64,000 nucleotides of DNA from assembly GCA_910585625.1 (NCBI GenBank), contig CAJUFQ010000005.1, positions 1 to 64,000 of the forward strand. The letters are read 5' to 3'. This document shows positions 9,022-17,896 of this stretch, piece by piece (position 1 is the first letter of the stretch; every line of letters begins with the position of its first letter). The notes under the pieces were generated by a model that was not told where the DNA came from, ran no database searches, and saw only the letters and a program-made list of their open reading frames with translations. Origin of the DNA: an uncultured Lachnospiraceae bacterium. Lineage in GTDB: Bacteria; Bacillota; Clostridia; Lachnospirales; Lachnospiraceae. Made by a program: the position numbers and the translations under genes.

Positions 9022-9396
9022 TTGGAATTATTTATTAACAATCACACTAGCAAACCTATATACGGTCAAATATCAGATCAAATAAAAGCGTTGATAATGA
9101 GTGGTGAATTACAAGCGGGTGAAGCTATTCCATCTATTCGTTCAATGGCCAAATCACTTCATATCAGTGTTTTAACAGTACAAAAAGCATACGATAAATT
9201 ACAAGCAGATGGCTTTATCGAAACTACTGCCGGAAAAGGCTGTTTTGTTTCGGCACAAAATCAAGATTTCTATTTGGAGGAACAGCAAAAAAAGATTGAA
9301 GAACATTTTAATGAAGCCATCGAGATTGCTCGGTCAAGTGGAATAAAATTAGATAAATTGATGGGACTTTTGTCAATGTTGTATGAGGAGGATTAA
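9022..9396 (+). CDS. GntR-family regulator, YtrA type
   Basis: A 124-residue winged-helix regulator. The N-terminal DNA-binding domain (KPIYGQISDQIKALIMSG, IPSIRSMAKSLHISVLTVQ) is followed by only a short helical tail, as in YtrA-type repressors that control adjacent ABC transporters. I use the TTG at 9022, with GGAGGAGG 6-13 bases upstream. The downstream ABC genes are its likely targets. The sequence is clearly more AT-rich than metA, so the cassette looks horizontally acquired. Confidence 0.85.
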   Translation: MELFINNHTSKPIYGQISDQIKALIMSGELQAGEAIPSIRSMAKSLHISVLTVQKAYDKLQADGFIETTAGKGCFVSAQNQDFYLEEQQKKIEEHFNEAIEIARSSGIKLDKLMGLLSMLYEED

Positions 9397-9398
9397 GA

Positions 9399-9930
9399 AT
9401 GGATACAGCATTAACGATTGCAGGCTTGACAAAGAAATACAGTAATTTTACATTGGATAATATTTCTTTCAGTATACCATCTACTTTCTATTGTGGTGGC
9501 ATTTGCACATCATCCCCATTTGCTGATTTTAGATGAAGCAACCAGCGGTCTCGACCCGATAGTACGAGAGGATATTTTAGATATGTTTTTAGAATTTGTG
9601 CAGGATGAAAAACATTCTATCTTGGTATCTTCTCATATCACAAGTGATTTGGAAAAAGTTGCTGATTACATTGTTTTTATCCACGCGGGAAAAATAATCT
9701 TTTGCAAGCCAAAAGACGAATTGCTCGAACACTATGGAATCATTAAATGTGGGGCAGCCCAGTTTGGTGCTATGGATAAAGATGATATTATAGCGTATCG
9801 CAAGCAAGATTATGAGTGGCAGATATTGGTTGCCGACAGAGAAAAAGCGGCTAAGAAATATCCAAAAGCAATGGTTATCGGTGCTACAATAGATGAGATT
9901 ATGCTGCTTTATGTGAAAGGGGAAAAATAG
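9399..9930 (+). pseudogene. ABC transporter ATPase, internal deletion
   Basis: The gene begins normally at ATG 9399 for about 27 codons (MDTALTIAGLTKKYSNF) and then jumps, with a frame change near 9478-9490, into the second half of the ATPase (LLILDEATSGLDP, SSHITSDLEKVADYIVF). Walker A, the Q-loop and the LSGG signature, about 110 residues, are missing. The remaining part starts effectively at 9493. The encoded protein cannot bind ATP in the usual way. The intact permease directly downstream suggests a recent deletion. Confidence 0.8.
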
Positions 9931-10571
9931 TGAAAGGGTTAATTCGCAATAATTTTTATTCAATGGAAAACAATATAAAAATATCTTTTAGTATTGCATT
10001 GTTTTCAGCAGTTGTATCTTTCTTTGTGAAACAGGATGTCCTTATTCAAATGATTATAGCTATGCAATTATTTATCTTTATCGTGAATGTAGGTACTTCT
10101 CTTCATGCTGATGTAGTATCAAAATGGAACAAGTTTGAACTGACGTTACCTATAAAATCTAACGATATAATCAAAGCAAAATACATCTCATTTGCAATAC
10201 TGATCCTGCTTGTTATTGTTATGGGAAGCATTACAGCTATTTATGCCTATGTCACGAGTGGTGTTTCAAATGTTCAATCTATATTTTACGGTTATGAGTT
10301 TGGCCTTACGCTTTCAGCAGCTACGGCAGGAATCATGTATCCGCTTATGCTGAAATTAGGAACAGAAAAAAATGAAATGATTATGATTTTATCTGCGATT
10401 GCAGCGGTAGGATTACTGGTCTTATTATCGGCCATTTTAACGCCGTTGACTGGCGAAGTGAACATGAAGCATCCCCTTGTAGGGATAGTGTCTTCCATAG
10501 TTGCAGTAGTGATATTTATCGGTTCATACTTTGTTTCCGTAAAAATATATCGACATAAAGAATTTAGTTAA
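9930..10571 (+). CDS. ABC-2 type transporter permease
   Basis: 213 residues with about six hydrophobic segments (for example AIAAVGLLVLLSAIL and LVGIVSSIVAVVIFIGSYF), starting at a GTG that overlaps the ATPase stop. It is the membrane partner of the ATPase just upstream in a GntR(YtrA)-controlled export cassette. The substrate is unknown. Since the partner gene is deleted it is probably not functional unless another ATPase serves it. Confidence 0.8.
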   Translation: MKGLIRNNFYSMENNIKISFSIALFSAVVSFFVKQDVLIQMIIAMQLFIFIVNVGTSLHADVVSKWNKFELTLPIKSNDIIKAKYISFAILILLVIVMGSITAIYAYVTSGVSNVQSIFYGYEFGLTLSAATAGIMYPLMLKLGTEKNEMIMILSAIAAVGLLVLLSAILTPLTGEVNMKHPLVGIVSSIVAVVIFIGSYFVSVKIYRHKEFS

Positions 10572-11079
10572 ACAGTTGAAGAAATGAGCCATACAATAAG
10601 AATGTTTTTTTAAGTAGCATACGGTGCAACTCTGTCAAAAGGGTTACACCGTTTTTTCGCTACGTTACAATTTGAAGTCTTGTGGATTGTTCCGTATTTC
10701 TTCCATCGTGGTAAGGATTTTTTTCGGTGGGAATATCAACATTCATGCAACCGGCTTTCAATTATGCAGAATCGTAGCGATGGAATATGATGATGAAATT
10801 TTGAAAATATGTTTGGAATCATGGGAGAAATTGGGATATAATCCTACAGTGGAACAAATAGAAAATGGATAATGAAATAATTGATTTTTTGTTGTAGATA
10901 CAGATAAGGAAATAGTAAATGGTTCCAAATGTTATCTTGGAATCGTTGTTGCAATAGTGGATGATTCAGATACACCACAATTTGGGTTGCTTCTTGTATG
11001 TCATAAAAGTTATGAAATACTTTCTGATGATATGAATTAGGAGAAATATACTTGGAATAAATTGGTGGATAAAAAGACC
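10572..11079. other. Gene debris between the ABC cassette and the tail element
   Basis: About 500 AT-rich bases with short broken frames. One segment near 10780-10870 reads MEYDDEILKICLESWEK, and another near 10920-11040 ends in an in-frame stop (a short peptide containing LLLVCHKSYEILSDDMN). Neither has a ribosome site or a complete domain. Stops interrupt every frame. I read this as remnants of one or two small genes at the left edge of the accessory element. No integrase or attachment repeat is recognisable. Confidence 0.45.
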
Positions 11080-11112
11080 GGGATGGCAGCGTCTCAAAAC
11101 GCTTGCCATCCC
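11080..11112 (-). terminator. Terminator of the tape measure A transcript
   Basis: GGGATGGCAGCG and CGCTTGCCATCCC form a 12-bp stem with one bulge. On the minus strand it is followed by GGTCTTTTTATCC. It lies 66 bases beyond the stop of the leftmost tail gene and marks the left end of the element's transcription. Confidence 0.8.
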
Positions 11113-11178
11113 AACTTTATCCCACAGTCCTAAAACATAAAACCGACAAAAATCAGAATCCCCTGCCATTTCCTGGCA

Positions 11179-14100
11179 TCAGATATATTTCAGCTTTGCC
11201 ATGGAATTGCCGCCGAACGCGCGGTCTATCGTCATGGACTGGACAGCTTTTTCAAACTTATTGTCCCGTATCAGCTCAGACTTGAATTCTTCGTAGTTCT
11301 TCACACTGGGGAGACTCAGCTGGCTGATGGAGACATTTACGTCCCCTGTCCCAACGCGTTCTCTGATTTCCGGGATGTTTACGGAAGGCATCTGTGGGGG
11401 CTGAGGTGGATCTAAGAGCAGCAGACGCCGGATTTCCTCAGGCGGTTTCTGCGATATCTCAAAGAGTTTTTTCACAGCCTCCAGGTGTTCGGCTTCCTCT
11501 TCACTGAGGGGGGCAGCAGCGGCCGGAGGTTCTTGCAGGGCCGTGCTGGGAACTGTTTCCGCGTCACTGGCAGAAGATTCTTGCAGGGGTGTGCTGGGAA
11601 CTGTTTCTGCATCACTGGCAGGCGTAGCGGCCATAGATTCTTGTTGTGAGGCAGCTGCAGCTTCTCCGCTATTTTCTTTCTCCGCCTCCGCTTGCTTTTC
11701 CAGTTCCTTTTTGAATTCGTCATAGGCGTCCAGCGCGTCATTGGCTGATTTCAGCTGTTTCTTGTAAGACTCTAGGTTTTTCTCAGCGTCGGCTATCTGC
11801 TGCTGCAGAAGCTTTTTCTCCGTGGAATAGTTTTTCATGGGAGTTTTGCTGCCGGAAAGTTTGTCGGACGTTTCTTTGCCGGAGGAGGCGTTTTGTTTAG
11901 CTTTGGCCTTTGCCGACTTGGCTTCTGCTTCCGCCTTTGACTTCCGTTTTTGTTCTTCTGCCTTTATCTTTTTGAGGCGTTCCCGTGCATCGGAGATCTT
12001 CTTCTGCTCGGCGGGTATTTGTTTCTTTAATTCTGCTTTCTGCCGCTCGGCTATTTGCGCATTGATGCTTAGTTCCTGTTCTTTTTTGTGGATTTCCTCC
12101 GCGGCTTTGGCTTTCTTTTCTGCCTCTTCTTGTTCCTCGACTTGTTTTTTCGCTGCTTCCTGCGTGTTTCTGTCGCTGGTGATGATGCGCTCCACATATT
12201 CGGAGCTGCTTATATTTCCTTCCAGAAGTTCTTTCAGTTCTGGCGATAACCCATCGTCCAAAGAAGCGAGTGTGGCAATGATTTCAGCAGACATGCCGCG
12301 GACGGATGAATTGATTGTCTTAAGGATGGCGTCTGTATTGTCTAATTTTTCATCGAGGAAAGACTCGAAATCATCGTATAAGGTATCCAGCATATCATCC
12401 ATGTCGGAGAGGTATTTGTCATATTCTGTTTCCACCAGATCCTGCCGTGCCTCTTCCAGTTCAACTTTCAGTCTCTGGATTTTTGCACGTGCCTCTTCGG
12501 TGCTGTTATTGTCGTATGCATACAGCTGTTTCTGCAAAGTGGCGATGCTCCTGGTTTTCTCAGCGATACGCTTCTGATATTCGTAAGCATTCTGTTCATC
12601 CTTCTTTAAATCTTTATATTTGTGGATGAGCCTGTCCAGGACGTCCAGCTGTGCATCGTACCCATCTTTTACCAGGCTGATGATGGAGCTTAAGGATTCT
12701 TCAGCGGAAAACTTGGAATCGCGCTGTGCATCTTGCAGTTCTCTCAGGCGTTCAATGACTGCTTCGTCGGCCAGAGACATTTCGCCTTTTTTCACCTTGT
12801 CCATGATGCTGGCGTATTCATCTGCATATGCCTTTGCCTGTGCAAGGTATGATTCATAGTTGGCTTTGTGAAGACCGAGGGCGGCGTTACCGAATTTTGT
12901 AAATTCTCCGGCGCTGTCATCCGTGAAATCATTATTTTCTTCCATCAGGCTAAGGTAATAATCAGCTTCGCTGTTCAGCCTTTGGGCGGTATTTAGCGAA
13001 GCGTCGAAGAAATCCCATTTTGCCTGGCGGATGGTGTTGCCAAGCTCGGCGGCGGAGAGGATGGATTCGTCAATGGCGTCCGTCACTTCCTGGATGGCGT
13101 CCTTCATGGAATGCCATTCCTCGGAATTCTTTTTGATCTGCCCATTGGCGACGGATTTTTCCAGAATCTTTTTCAGCGCGTCCCGCTTGCTGATGAGTTT
13201 CTTCTGCAGGGCGTCTTCAGCGGACAATAAGCCGTTGTAATATGCAAGGTTTGCTTTTTTCCCCTGCGCTTCATCCAAAGAAAGCTTGCCCTGCAGCTTT
13301 GCCTTTTTGCGGGCGTTTGCGGATATGCCGTAATCATGCCCAGCAGCGATGTTGCTGAATTTTTCTAAGGCAAGGCCGGCCTTTTCCTGTTTGGAGGAAG
13401 CGGCGTAAAGTTCGGCAGCGGCTTTGTCTGATTCAAGCGCCTCAAGATATGCGTTGTACTGCAGGCAGGCGTTATAGAGCCTGCCGTTGTCGTCGAGGCT
13501 GTAAGCTTTGTTCAGGATTTTCTCGCCTAGGGCTTTGCCTGATTTCACACGGTCTCGTATTTTTTTGAGGAACTTCTTGCCTGCCTTAGGATCCTTATAA
13601 TTGTTCAGTTTCTTTTTGGCGTCTTTGAGGTTGTCTTTGTCGGCTTTTACGGCATTGTTGTAAGCTTTCCGGCGTTTGCCGATGTTGGCTGTTTTCTTGC
13701 CAATCAGGCTGTTCATTTTCTCTGGCTTGACGGCGTTGTCAATTTTCGCGTCGTACTGTTCGTCCGCGGCGTCGTAGGAAGCTATGGTTTTGTCGGCTTT
13801 TGCTTTTGGGAGGGCAGCGGCGGCTTTGGCGTTTTCCGTCATGGATTTTTTTAAGTCCTGCATAGTCTGGTTGTTTGCCTGTATCTTCAGATTGTATTCA
13901 TACCAGGCTTCGGAGGTTTCCGCCACAGTTTTCTTAAGGTTTCTCAGTTCTTCATTCTGCTTTTTGAGATTGGAAATCTGGGACTGCAGGTTTTTGTTCA
14001 TGGCATGATAGTTTCTTTTGCCTGCGGAAAATCCCCAAGCTTCTTTCATGTCAATTTTATTCTGAATCCGATTGTTTTTGGACTCCAGACGGGAGAAAAG

Positions 14101-17007
14101 TTTGTCGTATTTTGTCAGAAGCATCTCAAAATTGGCTTGTATGAGTTCCTTCTGGGTCTTTTTCAGTTCTTCCATTTTATCTTGGCATTGCTCTGCTTTT
14201 TGATGCCAGTTCGTGAAGTCGCGGATTTTTTGTTTCGTTTCGTCGTCTTCGACGGTTTCGAGGTTCATGCTCCCATCCCTGGCTTGCCGCGCGTACTTTT
14301 CTTCCAGTCCCACGCTGTTTGCCTGCGCGGTATATTTGACGTAAGCTTCGCGCTGCTTGTCAATCTCTTCTGTAATGCCGGAGATTGTTTTCTCATAATG
14401 CTTGCTTCTGTCAGTAAAGGACAGGAAGGTGTCTTCTGCTTTGGCCCGGACTTTGGCAATGGCTTTTTCAATCCGGGAAAGGGCGGTTTCGATAAAGTCG
14501 AAAGTTTCTTTGACGGTAGTCTTGGTTTCTTCTGAGGACGCTCCATTTGCTGATTGGCCTGTTGCCGAGGTACGGTTTGCCGTCGGGGCAGAGTTGTCTT
14601 TGATGCCCCTCATGAGGGCTTGTTTCTCCTTGCCGTGTTTCTCTGTTATGACCATAATGGCTTTTTCTCTGGACATTCCGTTTGTTCTTCGGAATCCGCG
14701 GTCATCGTACCCGCCTGTCAGATTGATGAATTCCATCGCGGCTTCTGCGCCGAAAAGCATACTGATTAAGTCGTCGAGTTCCGCTATGTCTCCGCTCAGG
14801 TCAAGTCCTGTGGAAGAGAAAGCGTTTTTCGCTTTGGCAGCTGCCAGGAAGGCATTAGTGACGCCGTCTGAGGCTCCTTCTTCCATCAGCAGCGCATTTA
14901 TCTCCGCGATGCTTATATCAGCTGCTTCGCCTTTGGCAATCTTCAAAAGTTCCGTTTGCTGGCGGCTCGTGCTGTATTTCTGCGCCAGGGAGTCTTGCAC
15001 GAGTTCCTCGGCATTTGACAAGCCGATGGATCTCAGCTGGCTGATATAGTAATCTTTTTCACTCTCCGTGAGGTTTGCCAGGAAGTTATTGTTCTTTATG
15101 TATGCGGTGGCAAGCTTGTTCGTCGCCTTTTGTACTTCTTCTATGGAAGAGGAGGCGCTGCCAAGGACGCTTTCGTAATTTTTCCATTCCGCTGTCTGTG
15201 CTTTCAGCCCATCATCCATGCCTGCAAGGACGTCTGCGCCGATAGCTTCCCCTGGATTCTGCTGCTTGGCAAGGAGGTTTTCAGAAAGCCCGGACATGCC
15301 TTGTTTCATGGCGGCAAGCTGGCTGGAAGATGAGACAAGGCTGTTGACTTTGCCGATGACATCCTCAATTTGGCCTACGTCGTTAGAACCTATTCCCAGC
15401 TGGGCAAGGAAGGAATCTGAGCCGCGTGTTTTCCGGAAGGAATCTAAGGTCAGCTGCCCGGTTTCAGCGAGGGAGAGAAGGTCGTCCTTGAGCGTTTTCA
15501 GGGAGCCGTTCTCTGTAGTGTCAAGAGCGTCCCAGGCCTCGGAGAAGGAGAGGGAATTGCTAAACCCTTGTGCGGCATCTGCGCAAGTATTCATCTCATT
15601 GCAGAATGTCTCCGCGTCTATATCGTTATCCTGGATTGCCTGGTGTAACTTGGGGTAGCTGACGGCTATTTTTTCAGGCGACAGGCTGTTTGTGGCTGCT
15701 ATCTCAGCCAGTTCCTCTTTTGTTTTTTCTATATCTTCGGTGTTGAGTATATTTTCCACCTGGAGGGCATGCCATTTATCGGGGGCGGTATACTCATAGA
15801 TTAGTCGGAGGGAATCCGAGATGGACTCATAAGTATCAATGAATCCTTTTTCAGAGGTCGTCAGCGAGTTGGGGTCTGCCTCCTGTTTCTCCGTGGCGTT
15901 CTTATACTCTTCCTGGAGGGCGAGTCGTTTCTCTTGGAGGTCAGAAATATTGTCCTCCAGCAACTGGGAGTAGGCGTCTGTCTCGTCAATATAAAACTGA
16001 AGGTCGCTTTCAATAGCTGCTTTGCTGCTGCTGTTACTTGCTGCTTTGTTAAGTTCTTCTTGTGCTTGCATCGCCAGTCCCTTGTTTTTGAGGTAAGCCG
16101 TGATATTGCTGGGGATGTTGTTTTTGTCTGCGGTTTCCGATGGCAGGTAGTTGTCTATGGCAATGCTCTCATTTATGCTGCTTTCTGAGGTTTTATGTTT
16201 GCCATACTGTGTATGGTAGGCGTCTACGGTCTTGTTTGCGGCTTCTTTTGAGGCCCGTTCCGCTCTTCCCGATTCAATGTCTTCCTGTGCCTGCAGCTCC
16301 TTTGTGGCTTCCTTTAGCTGTTCGAGCTGTTCTTTTTCGATGTAGGTCAGGCTGTCTTTGGCAAGGAGCGCGTCCATCTGCTGCGTCTGCATGGTAAGCT
16401 CTGTGCTGATATCCTCAAGTCTTGACTTTGCAGAACGATACTCCGAGACGGCATTGTCCATGGCCTCGTTTGCATTTTCCACACGGTGGACGTAGTTGTC
16501 TATGGCGGTGGCGGCAGCTTGGATTCCAGCCATGATGAGGAAGCCCGCCGCCATGTTGCCTGCCGCGGCAAGTGTCTGGAGCGCGGCTTTGCCAGTCTTG
16601 GCAGAGAGGGACGTATTTTCCATCGCCTCCCGGAAGCCCTGGGTTGTCAGTTCCCCATTCTTGCATGATTTTGCGTAATTGATGATTCTGTTGTCAATAT
16701 TTTCCATCTGTTCCGCCAGGGCCTCTGCGCTCAACTGCGAGTTGTTGAACTGATCCTTGAATTTCTCAAACTGTGAGAATACTTCCGGCCCAGGAATTGT
16801 GTTCTTTTCATGGAACAGTTGGGCGAAGGTTCCGTTTCTGCCAAACAGGCGGTGTTTGCTATAATTATATATATTTATGAGGTTTTGCCATTTTTCCCTG
16901 ACCTTATCCAGTGTGTTCCCGAACACGGTAAGCTGCCGATTGCTTGTTGAGAATATCGTACTGTCTGTATCAGCGTTGTGGAGACGCTGTCTGGAGGCAG
17001 CCTGCAT
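11179..17007 (-). CDS. Tape measure protein A, large C-terminal part
   Basis: An uninterrupted frame of up to 1942 codons coding for a very long helical, Lys/Glu/Ala-rich protein typical of the distal part of a phage tape measure, which sets tail length. A hydrophobic stretch lies near the N-terminus (AAGNMAAGFLIMAGIQAAATAID). Long coiled coils follow, then a Pro/Ala/Ser-rich linker with an imperfect repeat (ETVPSTPLQESSASDAE), and a C-terminal domain typical of tape measures. It is paralogous to the frame at 35292-41381. No start codon here has a ribosome site, and the first about 20 codons overlap the intervening sequence that separates it from its core module at 18253-19395. It may be expressed only after joining to that core. 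Confidence 0.8.
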   Translation of the reverse strand: MQAASRQRLHNADTDSTIFSTSNRQLTVFGNTLDKVREKWQNLINIYNYSKHRLFGRNGTFAQLFHEKNTIPGPEVFSQFEKFKDQFNNSQLSAEALAEQMENIDNRIINYAKSCKNGELTTQGFREAMENTSLSAKTGKAALQTLAAAGNMAAGFLIMAGIQAAATAIDNYVHRVENANEAMDNAVSEYRSAKSRLEDISTELTMQTQQMDALLAKDSLTYIEKEQLEQLKEATKELQAQEDIESGRAERASKEAANKTVDAYHTQYGKHKTSESSINESIAIDNYLPSETADKNNIPSNITAYLKNKGLAMQAQEELNKAASNSSSKAAIESDLQFYIDETDAYSQLLEDNISDLQEKRLALQEEYKNATEKQEADPNSLTTSEKGFIDTYESISDSLRLIYEYTAPDKWHALQVENILNTEDIEKTKEELAEIAATNSLSPEKIAVSYPKLHQAIQDNDIDAETFCNEMNTCADAAQGFSNSLSFSEAWDALDTTENGSLKTLKDDLLSLAETGQLTLDSFRKTRGSDSFLAQLGIGSNDVGQIEDVIGKVNSLVSSSSQLAAMKQGMSGLSENLLAKQQNPGEAIGADVLAGMDDGLKAQTAEWKNYESVLGSASSSIEEVQKATNKLATAYIKNNNFLANLTESEKDYYISQLRSIGLSNAEELVQDSLAQKYSTSRQQTELLKIAKGEAADISIAEINALLMEEGASDGVTNAFLAAAKAKNAFSSTGLDLSGDIAELDDLISMLFGAEAAMEFINLTGGYDDRGFRRTNGMSREKAIMVITEKHGKEKQALMRGIKDNSAPTANRTSATGQSANGASSEETKTTVKETFDFIETALSRIEKAIAKVRAKAEDTFLSFTDRSKHYEKTISGITEEIDKQREAYVKYTAQANSVGLEEKYARQARDGSMNLETVEDDETKQKIRDFTNWHQKAEQCQDKMEELKKTQKELIQANFEMLLTKYDKLFSRLESKNNRIQNKIDMKEAWGFSAGKRNYHAMNKNLQSQISNLKKQNEELRNLKKTVAETSEAWYEYNLKIQANNQTMQDLKKSMTENAKAAAALPKAKADKTIASYDAADEQYDAKIDNAVKPEKMNSLIGKKTANIGKRRKAYNNAVKADKDNLKDAKKKLNNYKDPKAGKKFLKKIRDRVKSGKALGEKILNKAYSLDDNGRLYNACLQYNAYLEALESDKAAAELYAASSKQEKAGLALEKFSNIAAGHDYGISANARKKAKLQGKLSLDEAQGKKANLAYYNGLLSAEDALQKKLISKRDALKKILEKSVANGQIKKNSEEWHSMKDAIQEVTDAIDESILSAAELGNTIRQAKWDFFDASLNTAQRLNSEADYYLSLMEENNDFTDDSAGEFTKFGNAALGLHKANYESYLAQAKAYADEYASIMDKVKKGEMSLADEAVIERLRELQDAQRDSKFSAEESLSSIISLVKDGYDAQLDVLDRLIHKYKDLKKDEQNAYEYQKRIAEKTRSIATLQKQLYAYDNNSTEEARAKIQRLKVELEEARQDLVETEYDKYLSDMDDMLDTLYDDFESFLDEKLDNTDAILKTINSSVRGMSAEIIATLASLDDGLSPELKELLEGNISSSEYVERIITSDRNTQEAAKKQVEEQEEAEKKAKAAEEIHKKEQELSINAQIAERQKAELKKQIPAEQKKISDARERLKKIKAEEQKRKSKAEAEAKSAKAKAKQNASSGKETSDKLSGSKTPMKNYSTEKKLLQQQIADAEKNLESYKKQLKSANDALDAYDEFKKELEKQAEAEKENSGEAAAASQQESMAATPASDAETVPSTPLQESSASDAETVPSTALQEPPAAAAPLSEEEAEHLEAVKKLFEISQKPPEEIRRLLLLDPPQPPQMPSVNIPEIRERVGTGDVNVSISQLSLPSVKNYEEFKSELIRDNKFEKAVQSMTIDRAFGGNSMAKLKYI

Positions 17008-17058
17008 AAAATGCCAGATTGTACATGGGATGGCGTGGCAAAATATCTGTTATTATGC

Positions 17059-17064
17059 TATAAT
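17059..17064 (+). promoter_or_regulatory. -10 element of zinc-ribbon gene A
   Basis: TATAAT is preceded, 17 bases upstream, by TGGCAA. Transcription from here would carry a leader of about 195 bases with two strong hairpins. Confidence 0.5.
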
Positions 17065-17078
17065 GTAACTATTCAGCC

Positions 17079-17143
17079 CCCTGGAAATAGCAATTCAGAA
17101 CGTTTAAATTTATTTGGAAACGGATGAATTGTTATTTCCAGGG
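17079..17143 (+). repeat. Leader hairpin 1 upstream of zinc-ribbon gene A
   Basis: 19-base arms (17079-17097 and 17125-17143, beginning CCCTGGAAATAG) pair with a single G-T position around a 27-base loop. Its 3' arm runs into GGAGGTGAT, a strong ribosome-binding match without a well-spaced start codon. Confidence 0.65.
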
Positions 17144-17153
17144 AGGTGATAAT

Positions 17154-17223
17154 CCCCTCAGCCACAGACAAAAGCCATGTCAAGGGAGTATGACAGCTTT
17201 GCTGGCATGTCTGTGGCTTGGGG
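17154..17223 (+). repeat. Leader hairpin 2 upstream of zinc-ribbon gene A
   Basis: Arms CCCCTCAGCCACAGACA (17154-17170) and TGTCTGTGGCTTGGGG (17208-17223) pair almost perfectly, with further pairing inside (TGTCA/TGACA). Together with hairpin 1 it makes a structured leader that could act as an attenuator or small RNA. An 18-codon frame (17177-17233) lies within it, but its ribosome site is 27 bases away. Confidence 0.6.
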
Positions 17224-17265
17224 TTCTAAATAGTTACGCTATTATTAAAAAAATGAGGTGAGTAT

Positions 17266-17841
17266 ATGGCAAAGGCAAAATATTGTGAAAAATGCGGTCA
17301 AGTGTATTGCCCGTTCTTTTTGTGCAGGAAGTGCAACTTCTGCAAGACAAAATTGAAGGTGTTCCCAGAGGAGATGGAACAAAAATATAAGATTTTTGAT
17401 GACAGCTGGATGGATATATGGGCACAGCTAGTTTCATATACAAATCTATCCGCCGTCTGCACGGTCAACGAGGAGTTGAGTCTCAGGGAGGAGCTGATTG
17501 CCCGTACTGATAACTTTGTCATGCATGAGCTTGCCGATAGCCCGCAGTTTTCCCCAGGGCTGCATGCAAGGCAGGTGCAGAAACGCCGCGAGCTGGATCG
17601 TAAATTTGCAGAAAGCACTTATAGGCGAAGCTGTGAAAAGTTCGCCAAGTCTCTTGCCCGCACGCAGGCAGGCGGGGGGCAGGGCGGCTATGTACCCAGA
17701 TGCCCGGTCTGCGGCTCCGCGGACATCCAGAAAATCGCATTTGGCACGCGGGCCGTCAAGACGGCGGCATTTGGGGTTGCCGGAGCAGTTGACGATGCCG
17801 GAAAGACATACAAATGCGGTAATTGCGGGAGCAAGTTCTAG
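17266..17841 (+). CDS. Double zinc-ribbon protein A
   Basis: 191 residues. The N-terminal zinc ribbon (YCEKCGQVY...CRKCNFCKTKL) and C-terminal zinc ribbon (CPVCGSADIQKI...YKCGNCGSKF) flank a helical middle. There is no catalytic domain. It belongs to a family with five copies in this element (17.3, 20.2, 41.4, 44.1 and 45.0 kb), which share the ending 'CPxCxxxxIxKIS...KxWxCxxCGS'. GAGGTGA lies 6 bases before the ATG. It is antisense to the split tape measure gene and has its own promoter. A nucleic-acid- or protein-binding role is plausible but unproven. Confidence 0.75.
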   Translation: MAKAKYCEKCGQVYCPFFLCRKCNFCKTKLKVFPEEMEQKYKIFDDSWMDIWAQLVSYTNLSAVCTVNEELSLREELIARTDNFVMHELADSPQFSPGLHARQVQKRRELDRKFAESTYRRSCEKFAKSLARTQAGGGQGGYVPRCPVCGSADIQKIAFGTRAVKTAAFGVAGAVDDAGKTYKCGNCGSKF

Positions 17842-17896
17842 CTTGTAGCGTGCTTTTTTGTGTTTCTTGTCTGGGATTTCTGTGTTCTCTTTTCTT

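Noticed and set aside
10624..10872. Real 82-residue gene
   Set aside because: The first half is non-coding in composition, no ribosome site is present, and only the last about 30 codons look protein-like; treated as debris.
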